The translations under genes and the position numbers were made by a program. 64,000 nt of DNA from contig OY969923.1 in NCBI GenBank assembly GCA_963704615.1, forward strand, positions 2,914,001 to 2,978,000, given 5' to 3'. Under the pieces are notes generated by a model. It saw only the letters and a list, made by a program, of their open reading frames with translations, did not search any database and had not been told where the DNA came from. Origin of the DNA: Bog-756 sp963704615 (GTDB lineage Bacteria > Actinomycetota > Acidimicrobiia > Acidimicrobiales > RAAP-2). This document shows, one piece after another, positions 32,070 to 39,415 of this stretch. Each line of letters starts with the position of its first letter. The stretch's first letter is position 1.

Positions 32070-33365
32070 TCAAGAGGAGCTGGCCGCCCACTCCGTACTC
32101 TCCTCGGCGGCACTCTCCTCAGCCGTGAGGGATGACGCGGCCGACGATTTTGCCAGCCCGGCCTGGTGTCGCCACATCAACACGCTGGCGGCCACCACCG
32201 TGGCTGCCGCTCCGGTCAGGAGGGCAATCCGGGGGCTTGTCCACTGAGCGATGGCTCCCACCAAAGGCGCGCCGATCGGGGTGGTGCCCAAGAAGGCCAT
32301 GGCGTAGAGGGCCATCACCCGGCCGCGCATGGCCGGGTCGGCCGTCAGCTGGAGGGTGGCGTTGGCGGTGGCGATGAACCCGATGGAGGCCGCCCCCATG
32401 AAGACGATCAGGAGCGCGGCGGTGAGCAGCGTCGGGGCCAGCGCGACCGCGGCCAACAGACCTCCGAACACCAGAGCCAGCACCTGCAGCAGCCGCGGCG
32501 TCGGTCGGGCCCGGTGGGCGGCGATCAACCCGCCGACCACCGCTCCGACGCCCATGCACGACGTGAGCAGTGAGTAGGTGCCGGCGCCACCGTGAAAGGT
32601 GTCCTTGGCCAGCAGGGCCAGGGTGACGGTGAAGTTGTAGGCGAAGATGCCGATCAAGGCGATGGCCAACAGGGTGTTGCGAAGAGCCGGGGTGCGCCAC
32701 ACGTAGCGGAAGCCGTCACGGATCTGACCCTTGGCCCGGGCCACCTGTCCGGTCGGATGCAGCTCTCTGCTCCTCATCATGGACAGTCCGATGAGCACGG
32801 CGACGTAGGACACCGCATTGATGAAGAAGCAGGCGGCCAGTCCGAACACGACGATGATCACTCCCCCGATGGCCGGGCCGACAACTCGGGATGCATTCAT
32901 GACCACCGAATTGAGACTGACCGCGTTGGGAAGGTCGTCACGCCCCACCATCTCCATCACGAAGGTCTGGCGAGCGGGGTTGTCGAACAGATTGACCACG
33001 CCGAGCAGAGTGGCCAGGACATAGACCTGCCAGAGATGGACCATGTCGGTCACCACCAGGATCCCGAGGACCAGGGCCAGAAGGCCTCCGGCGCCTTGGG
33101 TGAAGTACAAGAGGTGACGCTTGTTCACCCGGTCGGCCACCAGACCCCCGACGGGGCCGAACAGGAGCATGGGCAGGAACTGGAGGCCGACCACGATCCC
33201 GAGGGCGACACCACTCCCCGACAAGCGTAAGACCAGCCAGGCCTGGGCCACCGACTGCATCCAGGTACCGGACACCGAGATGAGCTGGGCGATGAAATAG
33301 AGGCGGAAGTTGCGGATCCGCAGCGAGCTGAAGGTCTGGCGGATGGCGGCGCGCATGGTGGTCAC
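32070..33365 (-). CDS. MFS transporter (EntS/MFS_3 type)
   Basis: This ~431-aa exporter has about 12 hydrophobic segments. The family loop 'GGLVADRVNKRHLLYFTQG' follows TM2, and 'NLFDNPARQTFVMEMVGRDDLPNAVSLNS' is typical of the MFS_3 group that exports siderophores, macrolides or other small molecules. It starts at GTG overlapping the MarR stop as GTGA; an ATG three codons on is also possible. The Ser/Glu-rich C-terminus is cytosolic. It is likely repressed by the MarR protein in front. Confidence 0.88.
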   Translation of the reverse strand: MTTMRAAIRQTFSSLRIRNFRLYFIAQLISVSGTWMQSVAQAWLVLRLSGSGVALGIVVGLQFLPMLLFGPVGGLVADRVNKRHLLYFTQGAGGLLALVLGILVVTDMVHLWQVYVLATLLGVVNLFDNPARQTFVMEMVGRDDLPNAVSLNSVVMNASRVVGPAIGGVIIVVFGLAACFFINAVSYVAVLIGLSMMRSRELHPTGQVARAKGQIRDGFRYVWRTPALRNTLLAIALIGIFAYNFTVTLALLAKDTFHGGAGTYSLLTSCMGVGAVVGGLIAAHRARPTPRLLQVLALVFGGLLAAVALAPTLLTAALLIVFMGAASIGFIATANATLQLTADPAMRGRVMALYAMAFLGTTPIGAPLVGAIAQWTSPRIALLTGAAATVVAASVLMWRHQAGLAKSSAASSLTAEESAAEESTEWAASSS

Positions 33366-33898
33366 GACTCGTCCAAGGCGATCAGGCGCTCGAGAAGCAC
33401 GGTCAGATCCTCGAGCGACCATCGTTCCGCGGGCTCGAGGCGCTGCAATTGCTGGGCCAGGAAGGCGTTCTTGACTGAGCGATTGTGCTCGAGGACCCGG
33501 AGCCCCTCGGAACTTGCCGTCACCCGGGCCACCCGCCGGTCAGCGGGATCGGCGATCCGGGTGACATAGCCCATCTCCTCGAGAGCAGCCACGATCCGGG
33601 TCATGGAGGGCGGCTGGACCGATTCGCGAGCGGCCAGGGCGCCCAGGGTCGGCGAACCCAGCTTGGACACGCTGGCCAGTGCCGACGCCTGGGACGGGGT
33701 GAGACCACCCGCCGTCTGCTGTCGGAGCTTGCGGTGCAGGCGGGTGACCGCCATGCGCAACCGAGCGGCCATCTCGGTCTCGAGTCCCTCGGCGCCGGCC
33801 AAGTCCTCCACACCGATCTCGCCCCGGGCAGGGGGATCCGAGACGGCGATGGTGTTCCCGGGACTTCCGGTCGAGCGGCCGAGTGGTGCGGTATCCAT
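33362..33898 (-). CDS. MarR-family transcriptional regulator
   Basis: This 178-aa dimeric repressor has a winged helix-turn-helix at ~65-130: 'LTPSQASALASVSKLG', 'ARESVQPPSMTRIVAALEEMGYVTRIADPADRRVARV'. The DPxDRR wing is canonical. The first ~35 residues are a Pro/Gly-rich extension. It is co-transcribed with the MFS exporter through a 4-nt overlap. An inverted repeat in its own promoter suggests autorepression relieved by a ligand that the pump exports. Confidence 0.9.
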   Translation of the reverse strand: MDTAPLGRSTGSPGNTIAVSDPPARGEIGVEDLAGAEGLETEMAARLRMAVTRLHRKLRQQTAGGLTPSQASALASVSKLGSPTLGALAARESVQPPSMTRIVAALEEMGYVTRIADPADRRVARVTASSEGLRVLEHNRSVKNAFLAQQLQRLEPAERWSLEDLTVLLERLIALDES

Positions 33899-33904
33899 GG
33901 GTTT

Positions 33905-33927
33905 AGTTTAGTTAGTTTGCCTAACTA
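33905..33927 (-). promoter_or_regulatory. Promoter and operator of the MarR-MFS operon
   Basis: TAAACT (33910-33905) lies 6 nt before the ATG. Overlapping it is a perfect 7-bp inverted repeat, TAGTTAG-TTTGC-CTAACTA (33909-33927). Its AT content stands out against the GC-rich surroundings. Binding by MarR would block RNA polymerase. Confidence 0.6.
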
Positions 33928-33958
33928 CAGGACCATACCGCCCTGACCAGGGACAATG

Positions 33959-33970
33959 CCGCTCTTCGGA
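33959..33970 (+). repeat. Left outer inverted repeat of the candidate element
   Basis: CCGCTCTTCGGA, then TCTAAGC. The right end read inward is CCGCTCTTCGGA then AATCAGC, so 17 of 19 positions agree with weaker matching in the last seven. Confidence 0.55.
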
Positions 33971-34138
33971 TCTAAGCCGGGTACGGTCGTCCGGTCAGTC
34001 ACCCGCTCGCGAACCTGGTGCCTGCCACCAGTCTCAATCAGGCACGAGTGGGGCACCCCCAGAGGTTCTCAGACTTCTGGTTCATGCTCAGGCGAGTCAC
34101 GGGATCCGGTGCCGCCCCCAAAGGAGGAATCGATCGAT

Positions 34139-35950
34139 TCAACCGGTGGCCATGCCGACGATTGGTGTGTTGAGCGGCTTGCCACCCATCGAACCGAGGA
34201 ACGGGACACCGAAGGAGAAGATGCCGCCGTCGGCCGCCACTTCCCAGTAGCCCTGACCGTTTGGTGGAGCAGCTATGCCGACGATTGGCGCATTGAGCGG
34301 CTTGCCACCCATCGAGCCGAGGAAGGGTGCGCAGCCGGACTCGGGGGGAAACGCAAATATCCCGCCGTCGGCGGCCCCCAGCCAGTAAGGCCCGCAGGTC
34401 CCAGCCATGCCCACGATCGGGGCGTTGAGATGCTGACCACCCATCGAGCCCAAGAACGCGGCGCCACCAAAGGCGAAGACGCCCCCGTCCGAAGCCACCA
34501 ACCAGTAGCCACCCGAGCTCGGGTCAGCGGCCATGCCTACGATCGGGGCATTGAGATGCTGACCGCCCGTCGAGCCATCGAAAGGAGCACCGCCGAAGGC
34601 GAAGATGCCACCGTCGGAGGCCACCTCCCAGTAACCACTGCCCATAGGGTTGGCGGCTATGCCCACGATGGCAGCGTTGAGGTGCTGGCCGCCCATGGAG
34701 CCGTAGAAGGGGGCACCGAAGCTGAAAATGCCGCCATCGGAGGCCACCTCCCAGTACCCGCCGCTGGTCGGATCCTCGGCCATGCCCACGATCGGGGCGT
34801 TGAGGTGCTGGCCGCCCATGGAGCCGTAGAAGGGGGCACCGAAGCTGAAAATGCCGCCATCGGAGGCCACCTCCCAGTACCCGCCGGGCGACTGGAAGGC
34901 TCCCATGTCACACGCCGTCGTGCCCGGCGGGAGCCGGGGTGCACCGCGTTGATCGGTGCCGCTGCAAAAGGGTGTCGTGGCCGGGATAGCCCCTTGCACC
35001 GGACTGTCTGCCCCGGTGGCCTGTGTCTGGGTCGGTCCGCCGTTCCAGGCGACAAACCCGAGGTTCGGGTTCTGGTCGGTGATGTCGTGATCGCTTGCCG
35101 AGAAGCCACAGGAGGTCGCGGGATCTACACCACCGAACTCTGAGTTGTAACCGGCATCGGTGATTGGTCCAGTGCAGTTTTCGTCGCCGCCCCCGTAAAC
35201 GGCGTAGTTGGCGGACAAGATGGTCGCACCGATGGAAAGGGATCCGACTGGACCTTCGGAGTTGATGCCAGGAGCTCCGCGAGAAGGATCGGATTGGGTC
35301 TGGTTGCTGTCAATGGTATCTCCCAACACCATGACCCCGGTGCCCGAGTTCGACACGCCTCCGCTGTCATCGCCACGGTTGCTCGAGATCGTGTCATCGG
35401 CGATGGTCACCGTATTCCCTTGATTGTCAACACCGCCAGCATTGCCCCCGATGAAGTCGTCCTCGATGTTCACGTTGTCACCGGTGTTAGAGATGCCCGC
35501 CCCATGATTGCCAGCAATGTTGTCATTGACAACGCTGACCGCATTCCCGCTGTTGTCCAGGCCGTCTTCTCCACCACTGGAGATGGCCATCATGGTGAGG
35601 GATGTCCCGTCGGCGGTCACGTCGAATGCGGGTTGTGTCGATGGTCCGGTAACGACAGACGACGGACCCCGGCCGGTAATGGTGAGATCCGGCGTCGTGA
35701 CGTCCACGCTCTCGTAGTAGGTGCCAGCCCCGACCTGGATGGTGTCTCCACTGACAGCCTGGCTGACGGCGTGCACGATGGTGGCGCACGGGTTGGCCTG
35801 GACTAAGCAGCTGTTGGAAGCGTCCGTCCCGCTCGCAGCGACGTACAGAGCGCTTGCGGCGTCGGCCACGGTTCCATTGACGACAACGGCGCTTACCAAT
35901 CCACCCACGAGGAGGAATGTCCCCAAGAGAACCTTGGTCGGCAACCTCAT
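34139..35950 (-). CDS. Secreted beta-helix protein with six C-terminal 'YWEVASDGG' repeats
   Basis: This 603-aa exported protein has a signal peptide ('KVLLGTFLLVGGLVSAVVV', cleavage near ADAAS). Residues ~35-290 form a right-handed beta-helix of short turns rich in Asn/Asp/Gly ('GAGISNTGDNVNIEDDFIGG'), a fold of adhesins and polysaccharide-active proteins. The last ~240 residues are six repeats of ~41 residues, each 'GYWEVASDGGIFSFG...GSMGGQHLNAPIVGMA', probably a beta-propeller. GGAGG lies 4 nt before the chosen ATG; an ATG at 35965 is possible. Function unknown, likely a surface or matrix protein. Confidence 0.82.
   Translation of the reverse strand: MRLPTKVLLGTFLLVGGLVSAVVVNGTVADAASALYVAASGTDASNSCLVQANPCATIVHAVSQAVSGDTIQVGAGTYYESVDVTTPDLTITGRGPSSVVTGPSTQPAFDVTADGTSLTMMAISSGGEDGLDNSGNAVSVVNDNIAGNHGAGISNTGDNVNIEDDFIGGNAGGVDNQGNTVTIADDTISSNRGDDSGGVSNSGTGVMVLGDTIDSNQTQSDPSRGAPGINSEGPVGSLSIGATILSANYAVYGGGDENCTGPITDAGYNSEFGGVDPATSCGFSASDHDITDQNPNLGFVAWNGGPTQTQATGADSPVQGAIPATTPFCSGTDQRGAPRLPPGTTACDMGAFQSPGGYWEVASDGGIFSFGAPFYGSMGGQHLNAPIVGMAEDPTSGGYWEVASDGGIFSFGAPFYGSMGGQHLNAAIVGIAANPMGSGYWEVASDGGIFAFGGAPFDGSTGGQHLNAPIVGMAADPSSGGYWLVASDGGVFAFGGAAFLGSMGGQHLNAPIVGMAGTCGPYWLGAADGGIFAFPPESGCAPFLGSMGGKPLNAPIVGIAAPPNGQGYWEVAADGGIFSFGVPFLGSMGGKPLNTPIVGMATG
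34145..34890. repeat. Six ~123-bp coding repeats
   Basis: DNA repeats encode the 'YWEVASDGG' units. Copies near 34660-34765 and 34783-34888 are almost identical for about 100 bp, a sign of recent duplication or gene conversion; the others have diverged. Confidence 0.85.
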
Positions 35951-36071
35951 CGGTCCTCCGATCATCGAGAGACACGGGTTCGCCCCTGGCCTTCACTGCC
36001 ACTGAGGATACTGAATCGTGGTCTTACGCGCACGGTCGACCCGGCACTGTCGGACGACTGGTGGAGACGCA

Positions 36072-36091
36072 TATTCCTCTGCTGCGTATTC
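36072..36091 (+). repeat. Left inner att-like repeat
   Basis: TATTCCTCTGCTGCGTATTC lies 15 bp beyond the 3' end of the recombinase-like gene. It contains two direct copies of GYRTATTC. An inverted, 3-nt-shorter version lies upstream of the recombinase gene at 39148-39164. Confidence 0.45.
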
Positions 36092-36105
36092 CCCCTGAGA
36101 TCCGA

Positions 36106-37542
36106 TCACGACTGTACTCGTAGGGCGACGTAGTGCCTCCAGTCCGTGCCGAGGATCTTGGACCGATCGGCCACGCGCCAGGGCCTGCGGTCAAGGAGCT
36201 GGGCGAGCACCGGGGCGGGCACCGTCGTGAGCAGTGCGTCGAGGGCAGCGACTCGAGCGGCGCGTGTGATGCCGTGCCGGTTGAGTCGGTCGGCGAGTTG
36301 TTCGGACTCGATGGGCTGACCGGCACAGCGGCCAGGGAAGAGCCACCCGCTGTCCGGGTGGCCGGCGCCGGTCAGGTGGGGACGTTGTCCGATGAGCTCT
36401 TCGACCAGCACGCCGAGCGAGGCAGGAACCGGAACGAGATCGTTGCCGAGGCGAAAGGCGACGCCTCCGTCCAGCCGGTGAAAATCGGTGGTGAGTAGCC
36501 GGTTGATGCGACTGGCGGGCAGTGCGTAGAGCAGCACCAGGCAGCCCGCCACCCGGTCGACCAGCGGGATCCCGTCGTCACTCAGAAGACGCGAGAGCAG
36601 ATCGAGTCGCGCCGGTTCGGTGATGGCTCTGGATGCGCCCCGCCGTTCGGCCGGTAGTTGCAGCGGGCTCCGTCGATGGGTGGAGATGGCCCATCGCAGG
36701 AACGCCCGGGAATGGATCCGGGTGGTTGGCCCGGCGGCGAACCAGGCATCGATGTCGGCCTGGGTGGCGGAAACGAGATCGGTATCGCGATCGTGGAGCC
36801 AGCTGAGAAGTCGGACAGCGATGTTGGTCTGGGACCGGGCCACCGAGCAGCGACCTTTGTTGAGTTGGCCCGCTTCGGCCAGGCGGGTAAGACGAGGCCC
36901 GTGGTGCCAACGCAGATAGGCGGCGATGAGACGTCGGTCAGCAGGAAGCTCGATGGCGGCAAGTCGGGTGTCAGCCCAACGCTCGAAGCCGGCGAGGTAG
37001 CGGTTGCGGGCAGGCAAGATCCCGTGGGTGATAAGCAGCTCGCGGAGGTGCTCTCGACCGTTGGAGAAGGCGATCCCGTCGATGCCTTCGTGGGTGAGCG
37101 GAACCTCGCCGGTGGCGATGGCGTGGATGCGCTGCACCACCTGCCGATCCTCGAGCCAGGACAGGCCGCCACTCGGGGCCTCCATGGACGCCAGCGCATC
37201 GACGAGAGGAACCAGCACCGGAGTGATGGCTCCAGTTCCGTTATCGAAGAGGCGATCGAGTCGAACTCGGAGCGAGCACCGTCGACACAACACGAGCGTG
37301 TCGAAGTCGTCGTCGGCGCCACAGGTGCCACAGACCAGACCCTCTTCGATCCCGGCACAGCCCCGGCACATGGCCCCCTCGCGCCGACCACCACCGGGGA
37401 GTGAGTGGATACGTCCGCAGCTCGAGCAGGGGCCGTGGCGACGGATGCGCCGGCGAGCACACACGTGACAGAGCGCCCCGCCGGGCCAGGCCGGTCGCCG
37501 GGTCGTCCGTCCGCACCTTCCGGCACAGGAAACGCCCGTCAT
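36106..37542 (-). CDS. Recombinase-like protein with N-terminal Cys-pair zinc ribbons
   Basis: This 478-aa protein opens with six CxxC-type pairs in the first 90 residues (C6/C10, C25/C28, C39/C42, C59/C62, C71/C74, C86/C89), likely three zinc ribbons. The C-terminal part resembles a tyrosine recombinase: 'LLYALPASRINRLLTTDF' matches the box I Arg, and 'DWRHYVALR' could hold the Tyr. The HxxR and GH boxes are not recognisable, so catalysis is doubtful. The ATG overlaps the stop of the HTH gene (ATGA). It may be an accessory or DNA-targeting subunit for the neighbouring integrase. Confidence 0.75.
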   Translation of the reverse strand: MTGVSCAGRCGRTTRRPAWPGGALCHVCARRRIRRHGPCSSCGRIHSLPGGGRREGAMCRGCAGIEEGLVCGTCGADDDFDTLVLCRRCSLRVRLDRLFDNGTGAITPVLVPLVDALASMEAPSGGLSWLEDRQVVQRIHAIATGEVPLTHEGIDGIAFSNGREHLRELLITHGILPARNRYLAGFERWADTRLAAIELPADRRLIAAYLRWHHGPRLTRLAEAGQLNKGRCSVARSQTNIAVRLLSWLHDRDTDLVSATQADIDAWFAAGPTTRIHSRAFLRWAISTHRRSPLQLPAERRGASRAITEPARLDLLSRLLSDDGIPLVDRVAGCLVLLYALPASRINRLLTTDFHRLDGGVAFRLGNDLVPVPASLGVLVEELIGQRPHLTGAGHPDSGWLFPGRCAGQPIESEQLADRLNRHGITRAARVAALDALLTTVPAPVLAQLLDRRPWRVADRSKILGTDWRHYVALRVQS

Positions 37543-37865
37543 TGCTGGTCTCCGGTGATCCGGGCCCGCCGGGGCCGACGGACGTCCGGTCGACCTGGTG
37601 TGGCCTTGGCCGCCGCCGTCCCGGTGCCAACGGTCGTCTCGATGAGATCGGCCGGGGTGCAGTCGAAGATGTCGCACAGAGCGGCCAGAGTGACCAACGA
37701 CAGTCGCTCGGGCGTGCCGGTGGCCAGGCGATAGATCTGGGCGGCGGACAGCTCAACGCCGCGCTCGACCAAAAGTGGCTTGAGCTCGGTGGTCTTCCAG
37801 ATCCCGTGAGCGGCCATGACTTCACGCAGGCGCCACGTGTAGCGAACCTTCCGTCGAGCCCTCAC
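37539..37865 (-). CDS. Helix-turn-helix (Cro/C1-type) regulator
   Basis: This 108-aa protein has a Cro/C1-type HTH (residues ~12-76): 'LREVMAAHGIWKTTELKPLL', 'LSAAQIYRLATGTPERLSLVTLAALCDIFDCTPADLIE'. A short basic Pro/Arg tail follows. It starts at GTG overlapping the integrase stop (GTGA), and its stop overlaps the next ATG (ATGA), so the three proteins are translationally coupled. It may control recombinase expression or act as a directionality factor. Confidence 0.85.
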   Translation of the reverse strand: MRARRKVRYTWRLREVMAAHGIWKTTELKPLLVERGVELSAAQIYRLATGTPERLSLVTLAALCDIFDCTPADLIETTVGTGTAAAKATPGRPDVRRPRRARITGDQQ

Positions 37866-38962
37866 CGTGCGGCCTGGCGAAAGGTGGCGGCCTCGACCGC
37901 TCCGTCGAGGGCAGCACGCAGGGTCCGGGTCTTGTAGTCCGAGGACACCGACGTATAGATGGCCAGGGTCGAGGCGTACTCGTGACCGGCCTGCTGTTGG
38001 ACGAACAAGGCATCGAAGCCGTCCTCGATGAGGTGGGTCACGTAGCTGTGACGCAGACAGTGGAGCGTCAGCCCACTGGGCAGACCGGCGGCCCGGGCCG
38101 AACGGGTGAAGGCCGCGTTGATCCGGTCCTCGGAGACGAGCGGGCCCCGCTCGGACGGCCACAGCCCGGTGCCTTCTGATTCCAACGTGGGCCAGACGTC
38201 CTCGACCCACTCGGCCAGCACCTCGGTCGACCAGTCGAACACAGTGAGCACGCTGCGCCGTCGAGGTGGTCCGCCCTTGGCCGCCTTCCCCCACCGGACC
38301 TGGCACACCCCATAGGTGCCGAACTCCGGTGCGGACGGATTGGAGCCGAAGTCGTTGATCTCGAGCATGCGGACCTCCCGACGTCGCAGTCCCCACCCAT
38401 AAGCGACCTTGAGCATGGTGGCGTCCCGGAAGGCAGGCGCCCAACCCTTCTTGGCTCGGGACCGGATGGCCTCGACATCGTCGTCGGCCGCGTCGAACAG
38501 GGCCTGGAGTTCCACCCGGGTCAGCGATCGGCGGTGGGGACCACCCTCGTACTCGGAGGTGTGGGTGGCCAGGTTCTCCGGACGACAGACCTGGCTCGGA
38601 GCAGCTCCGAACTGGGTGGCGCACGAGAGTGACCAGCCATAGGCCGGGTCGCACACGAAGTCGCAGAAGGAACCGACGGCCAGTTGGTAGCTGCGGATGG
38701 TCGAGTGGGCCCGGTGCTCGTCGTCACGCAGCTCGCCGACCCAGGACTCGAGGTGTCCGGGCAACCACTCCCACGGCCATACCTGTGCGTGCACACGAAA
38801 CCGGCGCACCACCCGCTCCCGGGCAGTGATGGTCACTTCGTTCAAGCTTCGGGCCAGTTGCTGGTCGCGCCAACCGTCCAACATCGCCTCGAACACATCG
38901 CCCGCGGCCACCTCGTCCGGTGACGTCGACGCGGCCAGCCACAGCCCTCTGGATCTGCTCAT
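37862..38962 (-). CDS. Tyrosine recombinase / site-specific integrase
   Basis: This 366-aa integrase has an N-terminal SAM-like core-binding domain ('RVVRRFRVHAQVWPW', 'STIRSYQLAVGSFCDF') and a full catalytic domain. The box I Arg is in 'GWGLRRREVRMLE' (R193-R195). A beta-hairpin Lys region is 'WGKAAKGG'. Then come H301-x-x-R304 ('LHCLRHSYVTHL'), H327 ('QQAGHEYAST') and nucleophile Y336 ('LAIYTSVS'). All catalytic residues are present. It is the first gene of the trio and the likely motor of the element. Confidence 0.9.
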   Translation of the reverse strand: MSRSRGLWLAASTSPDEVAAGDVFEAMLDGWRDQQLARSLNEVTITARERVVRRFRVHAQVWPWEWLPGHLESWVGELRDDEHRAHSTIRSYQLAVGSFCDFVCDPAYGWSLSCATQFGAAPSQVCRPENLATHTSEYEGGPHRRSLTRVELQALFDAADDDVEAIRSRAKKGWAPAFRDATMLKVAYGWGLRRREVRMLEINDFGSNPSAPEFGTYGVCQVRWGKAAKGGPPRRRSVLTVFDWSTEVLAEWVEDVWPTLESEGTGLWPSERGPLVSEDRINAAFTRSARAAGLPSGLTLHCLRHSYVTHLIEDGFDALFVQQQAGHEYASTLAIYTSVSSDYKTRTLRAALDGAVEAATFRQAAR

Positions 38963-39147
38963 TCGGTTCCCTTTTCATGACTCGTTTTTGGACGCGGGAT
39001 TCAATCATCAGATGCAATCGAACCCAGGGATGCCCACGTCAGAGCATGAATACGGTCACCACCAACTGCCCACTGCCGAGCACGCTCACAGTTCATACGT
39101 GCAGGCACGGGGCCTGATCACGTCACGACGGGAACATGCATCCAATC

Positions 39148-39164
39148 GAATATGCGGCAGAATA
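39148..39164 (-). repeat. Right inner att-like repeat
   Basis: Read on the minus strand it is TATTCTGCCGCATATTC, matching the left inner copy (36072-36091) in inverted orientation apart from a 3-nt indel and two transitions. Confidence 0.45.
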
Positions 39165-39247
39165 CCCCTACTGCCGGTTTGGTGGGGCACTCCTAACCCG
39201 CTCAGACGCCAGGTGATTGCTTTCGCGAAGGCTTGACCACGCTGATT

Positions 39248-39259
39248 TCCGAAGAGCGG
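39248..39259 (-). repeat. Right outer inverted repeat of the candidate element
   Basis: TCCGAAGAGCGG is the exact reverse complement of 33959-33970 and is followed by ACAAT. Confidence 0.55.
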
Positions 39260-39415
39260 ACAATCCATACCATCTCCGCCAGGTGGCGGTGAAAACGCCG
39301 AACGGTGGGGATCACACCTGGGAGGGATCACCGCGGCGACGGCTCGACACAAAGGATTCGGCCGTCGGCCGTCGGCCGTTGCGTCGGCGAGCTCGGTCCC
39401 GTTCACCGCCCGCCC

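Larger units (their letters stand above)
33953..39264. mobile_element. Candidate integrative element with recombinase/HTH/recombinase-like trio
   Basis: The segment is bounded by a 12-bp perfect inverted repeat (CCGCTCTTCGGA at 33959-33970, its complement at 39248-39259), and both repeats are followed outward by ACAAT (33953-33957 and 39260-39264), which could be a 5-bp target duplication. Inside are a secreted beta-helix protein gene and three overlapping minus-strand genes for a tyrosine recombinase, an HTH protein and a recombinase-like zinc-ribbon protein. The left boundary lies next to the MarR operator and the right one before a surface-glycan operon. Confidence 0.5.
38963..39415. other. 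Right end of the element and following gap (453 bp), no gene
   Basis: This holds the promoter region of the integrase trio, the inner att-like repeat at 39148-39164, the outer inverted repeat at 39248-39259, and GTGGGGCAC...CTCAGAC (39182-39207). The last also occurs in direct orientation at the left end (34048-34074). I see no supported reading frame. Confidence 0.5.

Noticed and set aside
31903..32091. A 62-codon minus-strand frame in the gap beyond the acyl-CoA dehydrogenase
   Set aside because: It has no ribosome site, no recognisable pattern and crosses the palindrome.
37539..38654. A 371-codon frame giving the HTH protein a long N-terminus
   Set aside because: The upstream part is the wrong frame of the integrase. 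The GTGA overlap and conserved start give a 108-aa protein.
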